Source: Plastoroseomonas arctica (GTDB lineage Bacteria > Pseudomonadota > Alphaproteobacteria > Acetobacterales > Acetobacteraceae). Taken from it: a stretch of 64,000 nt of DNA. Location of the stretch: the NCBI RefSeq assembly GCF_018128965.1, contig NZ_JAAEDH010000009.1, positions 1-64,000 of the forward strand, written 5' to 3'. Shown one piece after another: positions 1 through 7,825 of the stretch. The translations under genes and the position numbers were made by a program. A model generated the notes under the pieces. That model made no database searches. It saw only the letters and a program-made list of their open reading frames with translations, and was not told where the DNA came from. The first letter of the stretch is position 1, and every line of letters begins with the position of its first letter.

Positions 1-159
1 ACCGCCACCCGCCTCTTCGCGCGCCGGTGCGCCGTCGCGCGACGCGGCCTCGGCCGCCGCCGCCGCCTCGGCCTGGATGCGCAGGCCGAGCAGGCGCTGC
101 GCCTCGCGCGTCGCGAAGCCGCGCAGCCGCAGCAGCGCGAGGATGGGATCACGCCGCAT
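1..159 (-). CDS. Partial small protein downstream of fliI (FliJ position)
   Basis: The first 53 codons of a reading frame on the minus strand run off the window edge. Its ATG overlaps the end of fliI, so the two are probably cotranslated. The visible protein begins MRRDPILALLRLRGFATREA and continues into an alanine/glutamate-rich, probably helical stretch. FliJ, the coiled-coil chaperone of FliI, usually follows fliI, and a short helical protein in this position would fit, but similarity to FliJ cannot be judged from 53 residues. The function is therefore a positional guess. Confidence 0.5.
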   Translation of the reverse strand, partial: MRRDPILALLRLRGFATREAQRLLGLRIQAEAAAAAEAASRDGAPAREEAGGG

Positions 160-1477
160 CCATCGCCTCCGCCAGGGCCGCGAAGGCCAGGGCCACGCTG
201 CTGACCTCTCCCTTGGGCTGGGTGAGGAAAGCCTCGATGCGCGGCGTCACCGCGACCGCGGCATCGACGGCGGCATCCGCGCCGCCGCGATAGGCGCCCA
301 GGCGCACGAGATCGGCCACCTCGGCATGCAGCGAAAGCGCCCGGCGCGCCCGCAGCATCAGCGCCGCCTCGGGGCCGCTCAGGCAGCCAGGCACGGTGCG
401 GGAGAGACTGCGCAGCACGTCGATGGCTGGATAGCGCCCGCCCTCGCCGATGCGCCGGTCCAGCACGACATGGCCATCGAGGATGCCGCGCACCGCATCG
501 GCCACCGGCTCGTCATGATCGTCGCCCTCGACCAGCACGGTGAACAGGCCGGTGATCGCCCCCTGCCCCTCAAGGCCGGGTCCGGCGCGTTCCAGCAGGC
601 GCGGCAGCTCGGCGAAGACGGAGGGCGTATAGCCGCGCGTGGTCGGCGGCTCTCCGGCGGCGAGCCCGATCTCGCGCAGCGCCGTCGCGAAGCGGGTGAC
701 GGAATCCATCATCAGCAGCACATGCAGGCCCTGATCGCGGAAATGCTCGGCCACCGCCATGGCGGCGAAGGCGGCTTCCCTGCGCATCAGCGGCGGCGCG
801 TCGGAGGTCGCGCAAACCACGACCGAGCGCGCCATGCCCTCGGCGCCCAGGTCATCCTCGATGAACTCGCGCAGCTCGCGCCCGCGCTCGCCGACCAGCG
901 CGAAGACCGCCACATCGGCGGTGGCACCCTGCGCGAGCATGGCCATGAGCGTGGACTTCCCCACGCCCGAGGCCGCGAACAGGCCCAGCCGCTGGCCCTG
1001 GCGGCAGGTGCAGAAGGCATCGAGCGCGCGCACCCCGAGGTCCAGCCGCGCGCCCAGCCTGGCGCGCAGCCCGGCCGGTGGCGGCGAGGCACGCAGGGGT
1101 CGCGGCGAGGGTCCGGCCGGCAGGGCGCCGCGCCCGTCCATCGGCCGGCCGAAGGGGTCCACCAAGCGGCCGAGCCAGGCGTGGCAGGGGGCCAGCGTCG
1201 CCGGCCCCAGCAGCCGCGCGGCGGCTCCCAGGCGCACGCCCTCCAGCGCCTCGAACCCGACCGCGCGCACCCGCGCGGCGGCAATATCGGTGACCTCGGC
1301 GACAAGCTCGCGCCCGCCATGGGCGATGCCGAGACGGTCGCCTCGCGCGGCGAGGCTGGCGAGGCCCTCGATCTCGAGCGTGAGGCCACCGGCTGCGACC
1401 AGCCGCCCCTCGATGTGGAACGGCCCCGCGCGCGCGGCCTCGCGCAGCGCCGTGCCCAGCGGCGAGAGCACGCTCAT
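149..1477 (-). CDS. fliI: Flagellum-specific ATP synthase FliI
   Basis: Cytoplasmic ATPase of the flagellar type III export apparatus (FliI/YscN family, related to F1-beta). The 442-residue length is typical. The Walker A motif AASGVGKST lies at about residues 168-176, followed by the family stretch VGERGRELREFIED and Walker B-like LLMMDSVTRFA; RYPAIDVLRSLSR near residue 350 is also characteristic of FliI. The start MSVLSPLG is the first good ATG. It is divergent from the transglycosylase at 1683 and overlaps the next gene at its 3' end. Flagellar FliI is preferred over an injectisome ATPase because no secretion-system neighbours are visible, but most of the operon lies outside the window. 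Confidence 0.93.
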   Translation of the reverse strand: MSVLSPLGTALREAARAGPFHIEGRLVAAGGLTLEIEGLASLAARGDRLGIAHGGRELVAEVTDIAAARVRAVGFEALEGVRLGAAARLLGPATLAPCHAWLGRLVDPFGRPMDGRGALPAGPSPRPLRASPPPAGLRARLGARLDLGVRALDAFCTCRQGQRLGLFAASGVGKSTLMAMLAQGATADVAVFALVGERGRELREFIEDDLGAEGMARSVVVCATSDAPPLMRREAAFAAMAVAEHFRDQGLHVLLMMDSVTRFATALREIGLAAGEPPTTRGYTPSVFAELPRLLERAGPGLEGQGAITGLFTVLVEGDDHDEPVADAVRGILDGHVVLDRRIGEGGRYPAIDVLRSLSRTVPGCLSGPEAALMLRARRALSLHAEVADLVRLGAYRGGADAAVDAAVAVTPRIEAFLTQPKGEVSSVALAFAALAEAMDAA

Positions 1478-1574
1478 CGGTCCCTCACGCTTCGTCGGCC
1501 CGCCATCGAGGGTGCGTCGTCATGCCCGCATCCTGCGCGGCGAGAAGCTGCGAAACCGTCAACGCCGCCGCGCC

Positions 1575-1680
1575 GGCTGGCACCGTTTGCGCCTGCGGCG
1601 GGCTGGCATCGCTTGCGCCTGCGGCGGGCTGGACTGGCTAGCGCCTGCGGCTGGCTGGCACATCGCTTGCGCCTGCGGCG
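1575..1680. repeat. Four tandem 26-bp repeats before the transglycosylase start
   Basis: Four head-to-tail units start at 1575, 1601, 1627 and 1653 (26, 26, 26 and 28 bp). Each begins GGCTGG and ends GCGCCTGCGGC(G/T). Units 1, 2 and 4 are nearly identical and unit 3 has diverged in the middle. The array ends 2 bp before the ATG at 1683, occupying the place where promoter and ribosome-binding site should be. Copy number may therefore vary and affect expression; that is inference. Confidence 0.8.
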
Positions 1681-1682
1681 AC

Positions 1683-2447
1683 ATGACACGGATGCTCCTG
1701 CTGCTCCTGCTGCTCCTCGCAATCCTTGCGGCCGCGCCCGCGCTCCAGGCGCAGCCGCTGGAGCAGGGCCAGCTCTGCCGCGCCGGCATCCGCGCGGCGG
1801 AGGCCCATGCGGGCATTCCCGCGCATCTGCTGATGGCGATCGGGCGCGCTGAATCCGGCCGCGCCGACCCGGCGACGGGCGTCTTCCACCCCTGGCCCTG
1901 GACCATCAACGCCGAGGGGCGCGGCAGTTTCTTCCCCGACCGCGCGGCAGCGATTGCCGCCGTGCGGCAGCTTCAGGCGCAGGGCGTGCGTTCGATCGAC
2001 ATCGGCTGCATGCAGGTCAACCTCCGCCACCACCCCAACGCCTTCGCCAGCCTGGAGGAGGCCTTCGACCCCGTCGCGAACACCCGCTACGCCGCGCGCT
2101 TCCTGTCCGAGCTGCGCGCCGAGCTGGGCGACTGGAACCGCGCGAGCGCGGCCTACCACTCGCGCACGCCGGAAAACGCCGCCCGCTACCAGGCGCGCGT
2201 CGCCGAGCTCTGGGCGCAGGAGGCGCGCAGCCCGGCGCCGGTGCCGGCGACGCTCGCCGCCGCGCCGCGGCCGGCGACGCCCTCGACCCTCGGCGCCGCG
2301 CTGCTAACCAATGGCGGCGATCGCGCGCAGGTCATCGCGGCCGCACCTGGGACGCAGGGACGCGGGCTCGACGCCTTTCGCGGCGCGCCCATTCCGCTCG
2401 CGACACGCGCACCGATGGACGGCATGGTCCTCGCGCGGCGCATGTAA
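1683..2447 (+). CDS. Secreted lytic transglycosylase (SLT domain)
   Basis: Predicted periplasmic murein lytic transglycosylase of 254 residues. A strong signal peptide (leucine run, cleavage after ALQAQ) is followed by an SLT/lysozyme-like domain at about residues 30-170. The catalytic glutamate is in AIGRAESG, followed by GCMQVNLRHH and AAYHSRTPENAARY, which matches the family pattern. The C-terminal 80 residues are Ala/Pro-rich and probably unstructured. It is divergent from fliI; SLT proteins beside flagellar genes often open the murein for the flagellar rod, but that role is inference. The ATG directly follows a 26-bp tandem array and has no clear Shine-Dalgarno sequence. Confidence 0.85.
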   Translation: MTRMLLLLLLLLAILAAAPALQAQPLEQGQLCRAGIRAAEAHAGIPAHLLMAIGRAESGRADPATGVFHPWPWTINAEGRGSFFPDRAAAIAAVRQLQAQGVRSIDIGCMQVNLRHHPNAFASLEEAFDPVANTRYAARFLSELRAELGDWNRASAAYHSRTPENAARYQARVAELWAQEARSPAPVPATLAAAPRPATPSTLGAALLTNGGDRAQVIAAAPGTQGRGLDAFRGAPIPLATRAPMDGMVLARRM

Positions 2448-2841
2448 CGCAGCGGATTCTCTGCTTGGCAGGAATGGCTACCGGTTTCCGTCACGATTTC
2501 GGGCGCGGTTCCCGCGGAAACTGCCGCCTCAAGGGGAGTTTCCGGCGCTTTGCCGGGGTTTCGCGAAAAAAATCCGGCCGCACGCGAAAATTCCCTTGCA
2601 CCCCGGGGACAGCGGCATTATTTCCCCCCTCAGACGCAGTACGCACGTGCCTCTGGCCCCCAGACTGGTGATCCGAAGGTTGGATCGCCGAGCAAGGGTT
2701 TACGCAACGACGTCAAGCGTTCTGGCAACCCCGCAGGGCGAAAGCCCGGCGGTTCGTTTTGGTCGCTGGTTCGTTCGACCGTTTCGTTAACCTCGGGGCG
2801 CCGCCTGACAAGGCGTCCCGGCTGACCTGGGGAATGCTGCG
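2448..2841 (+). other. 394-bp gene-free region upstream of the decarboxylase
   Basis: No convincing coding sequence is present. The first 140 bases hold nothing recognisable. A weak sigma-70-like promoter (TTGCAC at 2596-2601, 17-bp spacer, TATTTC at 2619-2624) is possible; it would give an untranslated leader of about 200 nt that includes the stem-loop described at 2700-2841. Confidence 0.5.
2700..2841 (+). promoter_or_regulatory. Structured leader, candidate speF-type regulatory RNA
   Basis: A stem-loop lies at 2727-2754: GGGC (2736-2739) closes a GAAA tetraloop with GCCC (2744-2747), and outer pairing of AACC (2727-2730) with GGTT (2751-2754) extends it. Alphaproteobacterial ornithine decarboxylase genes are known to carry the speF RNA motif in their 5' leaders (one of the alphaproteobacterial RNA motifs described by Corbino and colleagues). 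Position and a GNRA-capped stem before an ODC-family gene fit that motif, but the match to its consensus was not tested. Confidence 0.4.
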
Positions 2842-3972
2842 ATGACCTCCAAGATCGCCGCGTATCTGCGCGACTTCGCTCCTGCCACGCCCTGCTTGGT
2901 GCTGGACGTCGATCGCGTCGAGACGAATTACCGCCGGCTGAAGGCCGCGCTGCCGCTGGCCCGCGTCTATTACGCGGTGAAGGCCAATCCCGGCGCGCCG
3001 ATCCTCGGCCGCCTGACGGATCTCGGCTCCTCCTTCGACGCCGCGTCGTGGGAAGAAATCCAGATGTGCCTGGAAGCCGGCGCGCGCCCGGAGAACATCT
3101 CCTACGGCAACACCATCAAGAAGGTGTCGGCCATCCAGGCCGCCTATGCGGCGGGCATCCGCATGTTCGCCTTCGACTCCGAGCCGGAGCTGATGAAGCT
3201 CGCCGCGCATGCGCCCGGCGCGAAGGTCTATTGCCGCATCCTGGTGGAGAACAAGGGCGCCGAGTGGCCGCTCAGCCGCAAGTTCGGCTGCGAGATGGAG
3301 ATGGCGCGCGACCTCATGGTCCTCGCCCGCGCCTGGGGCCTCGACCCCTACGGCATCTCCTTCCATGTCGGCTCGCAGCAGACGACGACGGGCGCCTATG
3401 AGGTTGCCATCGCACGCGTCGCCTCGATCTTCACCGACCTCAAGCAGGCCGGGATCAACCTGCGCATGGTGAACCTCGGCGGCGGCTACCCGGTGCGCTA
3501 CCGCGCCGAGGTGCCCGAGATCGACGCCTTCGGCGACGCCATCATGGGCGCCATGACCCAGCATTTCGGCAATGACCTGCCCGAGATGCTGGTCGAGCCC
3601 GGCCGTTTCATGGTCGGCGATGCCGGCGTCGTCTCGGCCGAGGTCGTGCTGGTCTCGACCAAGGCGAAGGACGACCCAGTGCGCTGGGTCTACCTCGACA
3701 TCGGCCGCTTCGGCGGTCTTGCCGAGACCGAGGGCGAGGCGATCAAGTACGCCTTCCGCACGCCCCATGACGGGACGGTCGAAGGGCCGGTGACCATCGC
3801 GGGCCCCACCTGCGACAGCACCGACACGCTGTACGAGAAGTCCAACTACCGCCTGCCGATGGCGCTCGAGGCCGGCGACCGGGTGGAGCTGATCTCGACC
3901 GGCGCCTATGTGACGACCTATGCGGCGCAGAGCTTCAACGGCTTCAAGCCGCTGGCCGAACACTACATCTGA
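2842..3972 (+). CDS. Ornithine/lysine decarboxylase (fold III, PLP)
   Basis: PLP-dependent alanine-racemase-fold decarboxylase making putrescine (or cadaverine) in the cytoplasm. At 376 residues it has the length of bacterial eukaryotic-type ODCs. Visible motifs: YAVKAN with the PLP lysine at K47, HVGSQ (175-179), GGGYP (213-217, phosphate binding), EPGR (252-255) and the active-site cysteine C324 in GPTCDSTD. Substrate choice between ornithine and lysine cannot be read safely from sequence. It stands alone, preceded by a candidate regulatory leader and followed by a strong stem-loop at 4006, so it is probably monocistronic and under polyamine feedback. Confidence 0.9.
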   Translation: MTSKIAAYLRDFAPATPCLVLDVDRVETNYRRLKAALPLARVYYAVKANPGAPILGRLTDLGSSFDAASWEEIQMCLEAGARPENISYGNTIKKVSAIQAAYAAGIRMFAFDSEPELMKLAAHAPGAKVYCRILVENKGAEWPLSRKFGCEMEMARDLMVLARAWGLDPYGISFHVGSQQTTTGAYEVAIARVASIFTDLKQAGINLRMVNLGGGYPVRYRAEVPEIDAFGDAIMGAMTQHFGNDLPEMLVEPGRFMVGDAGVVSAEVVLVSTKAKDDPVRWVYLDIGRFGGLAETEGEAIKYAFRTPHDGTVEGPVTIAGPTCDSTDTLYEKSNYRLPMALEAGDRVELISTGAYVTTYAAQSFNGFKPLAEHYI

Positions 3973-4005
3973 TAGGGATCGGGCCGGGAGCGTCGCCGCG
4001 ATGCG

Positions 4006-4029
4006 GCGCTTCCCAATGATGGGAAGCGC
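4006..4029 (+). terminator. Stem-loop after the decarboxylase gene
   Basis: Perfect 10-bp stem, GCGCTTCCCA (4006-4015) with TGGGAAGCGC (4020-4029), closing an ATGA loop 33 bp after the decarboxylase stop. No T tract follows, so it may act as an mRNA 3' stabiliser or a Rho-dependent end and not as a classical intrinsic terminator. Confidence 0.5.
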
Positions 4030-4162
4030 GGCGCCCTGGGGTCCGTGGCGCCCGCATCCCGGTCGGTGTCGAGGATGCATGTCCTCCGACATGGCCGGGG
4101 TGCGGGCGGGCGTGGACGCCCGTTGAAGACCTGGGCTGCGCCACAGCGCAGCCAGGACGGGC

Positions 4163-5803
4163 TCAGTTGATCAGGCCGTCATCGAACGCATGGCGGCCCT
4201 CGGCGCGACCATACGCCAGGAAATGCACCAGCGGGTTCATCCCAGCCGCCGCGACGTCGGGGTTGGCGGCGAGATAGGCGTCGCCATCGAACTTGGCGGA
4301 AGGGTCGCGCCCCTCGCGCCAGCCATAGATCAGGTAATGGTCGAGCGGATTCATGCCGGCGGCGGCAACGTCTCGATAGGTTCCGAGATAGCCGGCGGTG
4401 TCGAAATACGCATCCGGATTGCGCCCCTCGAACCGTCCGTAGTTGTCGTAATGCGTCTTGGCATCGATGCCGGCGGCCAGTACGTCCGGGTTGTGGCCCA
4501 GGTAGAACACGTCATCGACCGGGCCGGAGCGCAGGCTTTCCGGCTGGTTGCTCGATGGCGAAGGCGAGATGCCTGGCGACGCCGGCGGCACCGGCACGGT
4601 CACCGGCGCCTGCCCGCCCGTCGCCCCCGAGAGCTGGATGATCAGCGGGTGGTCGGTTACCCCGACGGTCACGGTGTTGACGTTGTGCAGGATCTGGATG
4701 GGTGAGCTGCCCAGCAGCGGGTCGAACACCTCGACCGTCGCGAAGCTCCGCCCGAAGCCGATCGTCTCGTTCGTGGCGCCGACCGCGATGGCCTGGTTGG
4801 TGTCCTGGTTCCAGATGTCGGGCTCGGCCCAGGTGATCACCTGGTAGCTTCCATTGCTCTTCTCGGTGAGCAGGGTGTGGCCGGCGGCGGGCGCGTTGGT
4901 GACGGTCAGGTCCAGCGCCTGGGTTGCGAAGGAGCCGGCATTGCCGGCGGTGTCGGCCAGGATCGTTGTGAGGTTGTGGATGGCGGTCGCGGCGGGCTTG
5001 GGCGAATTGTCCAGCCGGAACAGGCCGAAATGCTCCTCCTGGGTGTTGCCGGCATAGGCGTCGAGGAGCTCGTAGACATAGACCTCCTTCGCGCCCAGCA
5101 GCACGCCGTCCATGTAGGTGTTGAGCACCAGCTTCGCCTGGACCGCCTCGCTCACACCCTCCCAGCCGACGGTGGGGTTGATTTGGGTGTGATAGCCGGT
5201 CTCGGTGATGAAGAAGGGCTTGCCCGGGTCGACGGCGTTCTGGTCGGCCATGTCCGCCTGGATGCGCGCGAGCGGCTGGTCGCCGTTCTTGGCGTAGGGA
5301 TGGATGGTGCTCGCGTCGGATGTGCTGGCGTGGTTCGGGTAGTCGGTGAAGCCGGTGACGGTGATGTCGCGCAGCAGGGGATCCGCCTGCACGGCGTTGA
5401 ACAGGTCGCGCATGTAGGCCTGGGCGGCGGCGGTGCCGCCCTGCCCCTGATAGGAGAAGGGGAAGTTGTTGACCTCGTTGGGTCCCTCGATGGCGGTCAC
5501 CGCACCGCGCGTGGCTTGCTCGATGGCGTGGATGCGGGCGACTTCAGTCGCGGGGTTAACGCGGCCATCGACGAGGAAGGTGAAGTGGATGCCGGCTGCG
5601 GCGGCCTGGGCGAAATGCGCCTGCCCATAGGGGTCGAAGGCCGGATTGGTGACTTCGTCGCGGACGTGATCGATGCCGAGGTAGCCGAGCGCATTGGTGG
5701 TTGCGCTTAATTCTCGGTAGCCCCCGTCGGTGTAGGCCAGGTGCGTCGCGACGCCGAGGCGGTCGACAAGATCAGAGGTCCGGAGCGGGCTGGTCTGGGT
5801 CAT
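4163..5803 (-). CDS. GH-A-like glycoside hydrolase with C-terminal NPDV repeats
   Basis: 546 residues. The N-terminal 300 or so look like a TIM-barrel glycosidase: IEGPNEVNNF (candidate acid/base Glu after Asn) and FFITETGYHT (candidate nucleophile Glu) are spaced as in clan GH-A enzymes. A beta-rich middle follows, then a Pro/Ser linker (near residue 415) and three C-terminal repeats of about 35 residues with the pattern NPDVxxAGxxPLxHYxxYGxxEGRxP. Such repeats occur in large alphaproteobacterial surface and secreted proteins. No Sec signal is visible, so export by a type I system is possible. Substrate unknown. It has lower GC around its start than its neighbours. Confidence 0.7.
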   Translation of the reverse strand: MTQTSPLRTSDLVDRLGVATHLAYTDGGYRELSATTNALGYLGIDHVRDEVTNPAFDPYGQAHFAQAAAAGIHFTFLVDGRVNPATEVARIHAIEQATRGAVTAIEGPNEVNNFPFSYQGQGGTAAAQAYMRDLFNAVQADPLLRDITVTGFTDYPNHASTSDASTIHPYAKNGDQPLARIQADMADQNAVDPGKPFFITETGYHTQINPTVGWEGVSEAVQAKLVLNTYMDGVLLGAKEVYVYELLDAYAGNTQEEHFGLFRLDNSPKPAATAIHNLTTILADTAGNAGSFATQALDLTVTNAPAAGHTLLTEKSNGSYQVITWAEPDIWNQDTNQAIAVGATNETIGFGRSFATVEVFDPLLGSSPIQILHNVNTVTVGVTDHPLIIQLSGATGGQAPVTVPVPPASPGISPSPSSNQPESLRSGPVDDVFYLGHNPDVLAAGIDAKTHYDNYGRFEGRNPDAYFDTAGYLGTYRDVAAAGMNPLDHYLIYGWREGRDPSAKFDGDAYLAANPDVAAAGMNPLVHFLAYGRAEGRHAFDDGLIN

Positions 5804-6148
5804 GTCCCGGGCATCTCACAAAGCTGTCGGGTCACGCAATCGTCAATGAATAGTCCGCTCGACTTTCTTTGTAACTATGAATATCGGCCCAATTTCGTCT
5901 GCCTGAGGCTTGGAAACCACGCCCAAAACCGCCAGAAATGTTGCCGATTCAACCCGTTCCAAGTTGGCAGAATAGCAAAATCCGCATCCCGTATGATTAA
6001 TGAGCAGCTCACAGCGTCTTCAATCAACAAGCTTGATTGACCGGGTGCGAGTCATGTTGTTCCTCCAGCGTCACCAAACGCTTTCAGGATCGGATCGGCA
6101 GGCAGCACCTTTGGCGCCGCCGAGTAGACTTACCCCGGGGAGCGTTGC
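5804..6148. other. 345-bp AT-richer gene-free region
   Basis: No coding sequence is supported. The stretch 5840-6080 is distinctly richer in A+T than the rest of the window. It contains a perfect 8-bp inverted repeat, TCAATCAA (6020-6027) and TTGATTGA (6033-6040), with a 5-bp spacer, which could be an operator. It lies upstream of the GH-like gene and downstream of the SYLF gene, both on the minus strand, so it probably holds the GH gene's promoter; no clean -35/-10 pair was found. Confidence 0.45.
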
Positions 6149-6976
6149 TCAGCGCGGAGCGCGAGGTGGGGTCGGCAGGCTTTCCTGGGCCACCCGGCCG
6201 GCAGGGGGCGCCCCGCTGCCCGCTTGGTATCCGCCATTGCCGGACGGGCCAGCGCTCGGCGGCGGCAAGGCGGGCACCGCGATGCCGGCCTGCGCCTGCT
6301 GTGAATACCGGATGAGCATGCCGCGCAGCGGGTCGCTGCCCGGGTTGTGCGCTTCCATCCCGACCACGATCTGCCGCGCCGCCAGGTCGCGGCCGTAATA
6401 GCTCTGGTTCCAGGTGCTCTGCGACCGCAGCAGCGAGCCCTCCAGCGACACCCCAGCATAAAGCCCGCGCGAGCGCGCCAGCGTCACGATATCCGCGCCC
6501 GCCGCCGCCGTGGTCGAGCCCTCGATGCCCACGCCCAGATGCGCGAAAGACACCGACGCATCGCCGCCCACCTTGAACTGGCTGTCGAGCACCGCGTTCA
6601 GGCCCCGGTCGGTGAGGATCATCATCATCACCTGCGCGTCCTGGATGCCGATCTGCAGGCCAACGCTGCCCGTCCCCATGGTGTAGAACGCCGGCGAGGA
6701 CCAGGAGCCGGCACCGTCGCGGGCGATCAGGACGCAATCGCCGCCCTCGCCACCGAAGATGAAGCCGGCGCGGAACAGGCGCGGGCAGACCATCACCGCG
6801 CGGGCGCGGCGCAGCAGGCTCAGCGCATTCTCGGCGTTGCGCTCGTAGCTCATGATGTCCTGCACCGTGAGCGTCGCGCGGTCGACGATGCTCTGCTGCT
6901 CCGCCTGGGCCATCGCCTGTGGCGCGGCCAGCAGAGCGATCCCCATCAAGGCACCCGAGATACCAAGACGTTGCAT
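6149..6976 (-). CDS. Secreted SYLF (Ysc84-type) lipid-binding domain protein
   Basis: 275 residues. A signal peptide (cleavage near AMAQA) is followed by a SYLF domain: MSYERNAENALSLLRRARAV, FRAGFIFGG, then the glycine-rich core through GLQIGIQDAQVMMMILTDRGL and the YGRDLAARQIV end. Bacterial SYLF proteins are periplasmic and thought to bind lipids; the cellular role is unclear. The C-terminal 45 residues are Pro/Gly-rich and low complexity. An ATG two codons upstream (6982) exists, but GGGAG sits too close to it and fits the ATG at 6976. Confidence 0.8.
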   Translation of the reverse strand: MQRLGISGALMGIALLAAPQAMAQAEQQSIVDRATLTVQDIMSYERNAENALSLLRRARAVMVCPRLFRAGFIFGGEGGDCVLIARDGAGSWSSPAFYTMGTGSVGLQIGIQDAQVMMMILTDRGLNAVLDSQFKVGGDASVSFAHLGVGIEGSTTAAAGADIVTLARSRGLYAGVSLEGSLLRSQSTWNQSYYGRDLAARQIVVGMEAHNPGSDPLRGMLIRYSQQAQAGIAVPALPPPSAGPSGNGGYQAGSGAPPAGRVAQESLPTPPRAPR

Positions 6977-7047
6977 GAGCATTCTCCCGCAAACCTTTGT
7001 CGGCAGGCTGTTTTAAGCCGATTCGACCGCCAAGTCCAAGATTGCGT

Positions 7048-7674
7048 TCAGTCCGCCGCCCAGGGGTCCTCGTTGACCGATTGCACGCGCCAGTCGGGCC
7101 CATGCTTCTCGATCCGCGTCAGCGAGAGGTTGCGGATCGAGAAGGTGAGTGCCTGGTGCGCGCTCAGCCCCATGGCATGGGCCAGCATGGCGCGGATGGA
7201 GCCGCCATGGGCCACCACCACCACATCCTCGCCGGCGAACCGTTCGCAGGCGGCTTCCAGCGCCGGGCCGACGCGCGCCTGCATCTCCGCAAAACTTTCG
7301 CCCCCGGGCGGCTTCTCCTCGCCCGCATGCGGCCAGAAGGGGTGCGCCGGGGCGCTGAGCAGCGCCGGCAGTGCGGCGTGCTCCAGCCCCTGCCAGTCGC
7401 CCAGATGCTGCTCGGCGAAATCGGGTTCCACAAACAGCGGCGCCTCCGGGTAGCCGGCCGCGAAGATGGCCGCCGCGGTGCCGCGCGTGCGCCCGAGATT
7501 GGAGACCACCCAGCGCGCCGGCCGCGGCAGGCGCGCCGCCCACCAGCGATAGAGTGCGACCTCCTCCACCAGCGCCGCTTCGCACAGGGGCACGTCCATC
7601 GATCCGTAGAAGCGCGCGCGCGCGGTCGCCTCCACGAGGGCGTGCCGGATGAGGAAGAATCGCGTGATGATCAC
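7048..7674 (-). CDS. Histidine phosphatase family protein
   Basis: 208-residue member of the phosphoglycerate mutase-like superfamily. The catalytic phosphohistidine motif is LIRHALVE (residues 8-15), with SNLGRTRGTA, the acidic EQHLGDWQG and the second histidine in VVAHGGSIRA, so all four pocket residues are present. The FYGSMDVPL stretch resembles alpha-ribazole phosphatase (CobC), but no cobalamin genes are nearby and the true substrate is open. Single gene between the SYLF gene and the divergent Hint-domain gene. Confidence 0.82.
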   Translation of the reverse strand: MIITRFFLIRHALVEATARARFYGSMDVPLCEAALVEEVALYRWWAARLPRPARWVVSNLGRTRGTAAAIFAAGYPEAPLFVEPDFAEQHLGDWQGLEHAALPALLSAPAHPFWPHAGEEKPPGGESFAEMQARVGPALEAACERFAGEDVVVVAHGGSIRAMLAHAMGLSAHQALTFSIRNLSLTRIEKHGPDWRVQSVNEDPWAAD

Positions 7675-7825
7675 GCATGCGGTCTAGCCCGTCGCCGGCG
7701 CGCGATCCAGGCCGCGCGCTTATCGGAATTTTAAGTGCGCCCGACGGATCCTCACGCCGGTCCGCTTCCATGCGACGCGGCCCCCCCCCGGCAAAACGCC
7801 GGTGCGGATACCGAGGAGCGGCGCG

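Noticed and set aside
1575-1680. CRISPR array
   Set aside because: Units are contiguous with no spacers and no cas genes are near; the same applies to 27522-27620.
77-1852. 591-residue open frame antisense to fliI
   Set aside because: It mirrors the codon structure of fliI in GC-rich DNA, has no domain and a His/Arg/Gln-rich composition typical of antisense shadows.
5804-6148. tRNA gene or attachment site in the AT-richer region
   Set aside because: No cloverleaf, T-loop GGTTCGA-type sequence or direct repeat pair could be found.
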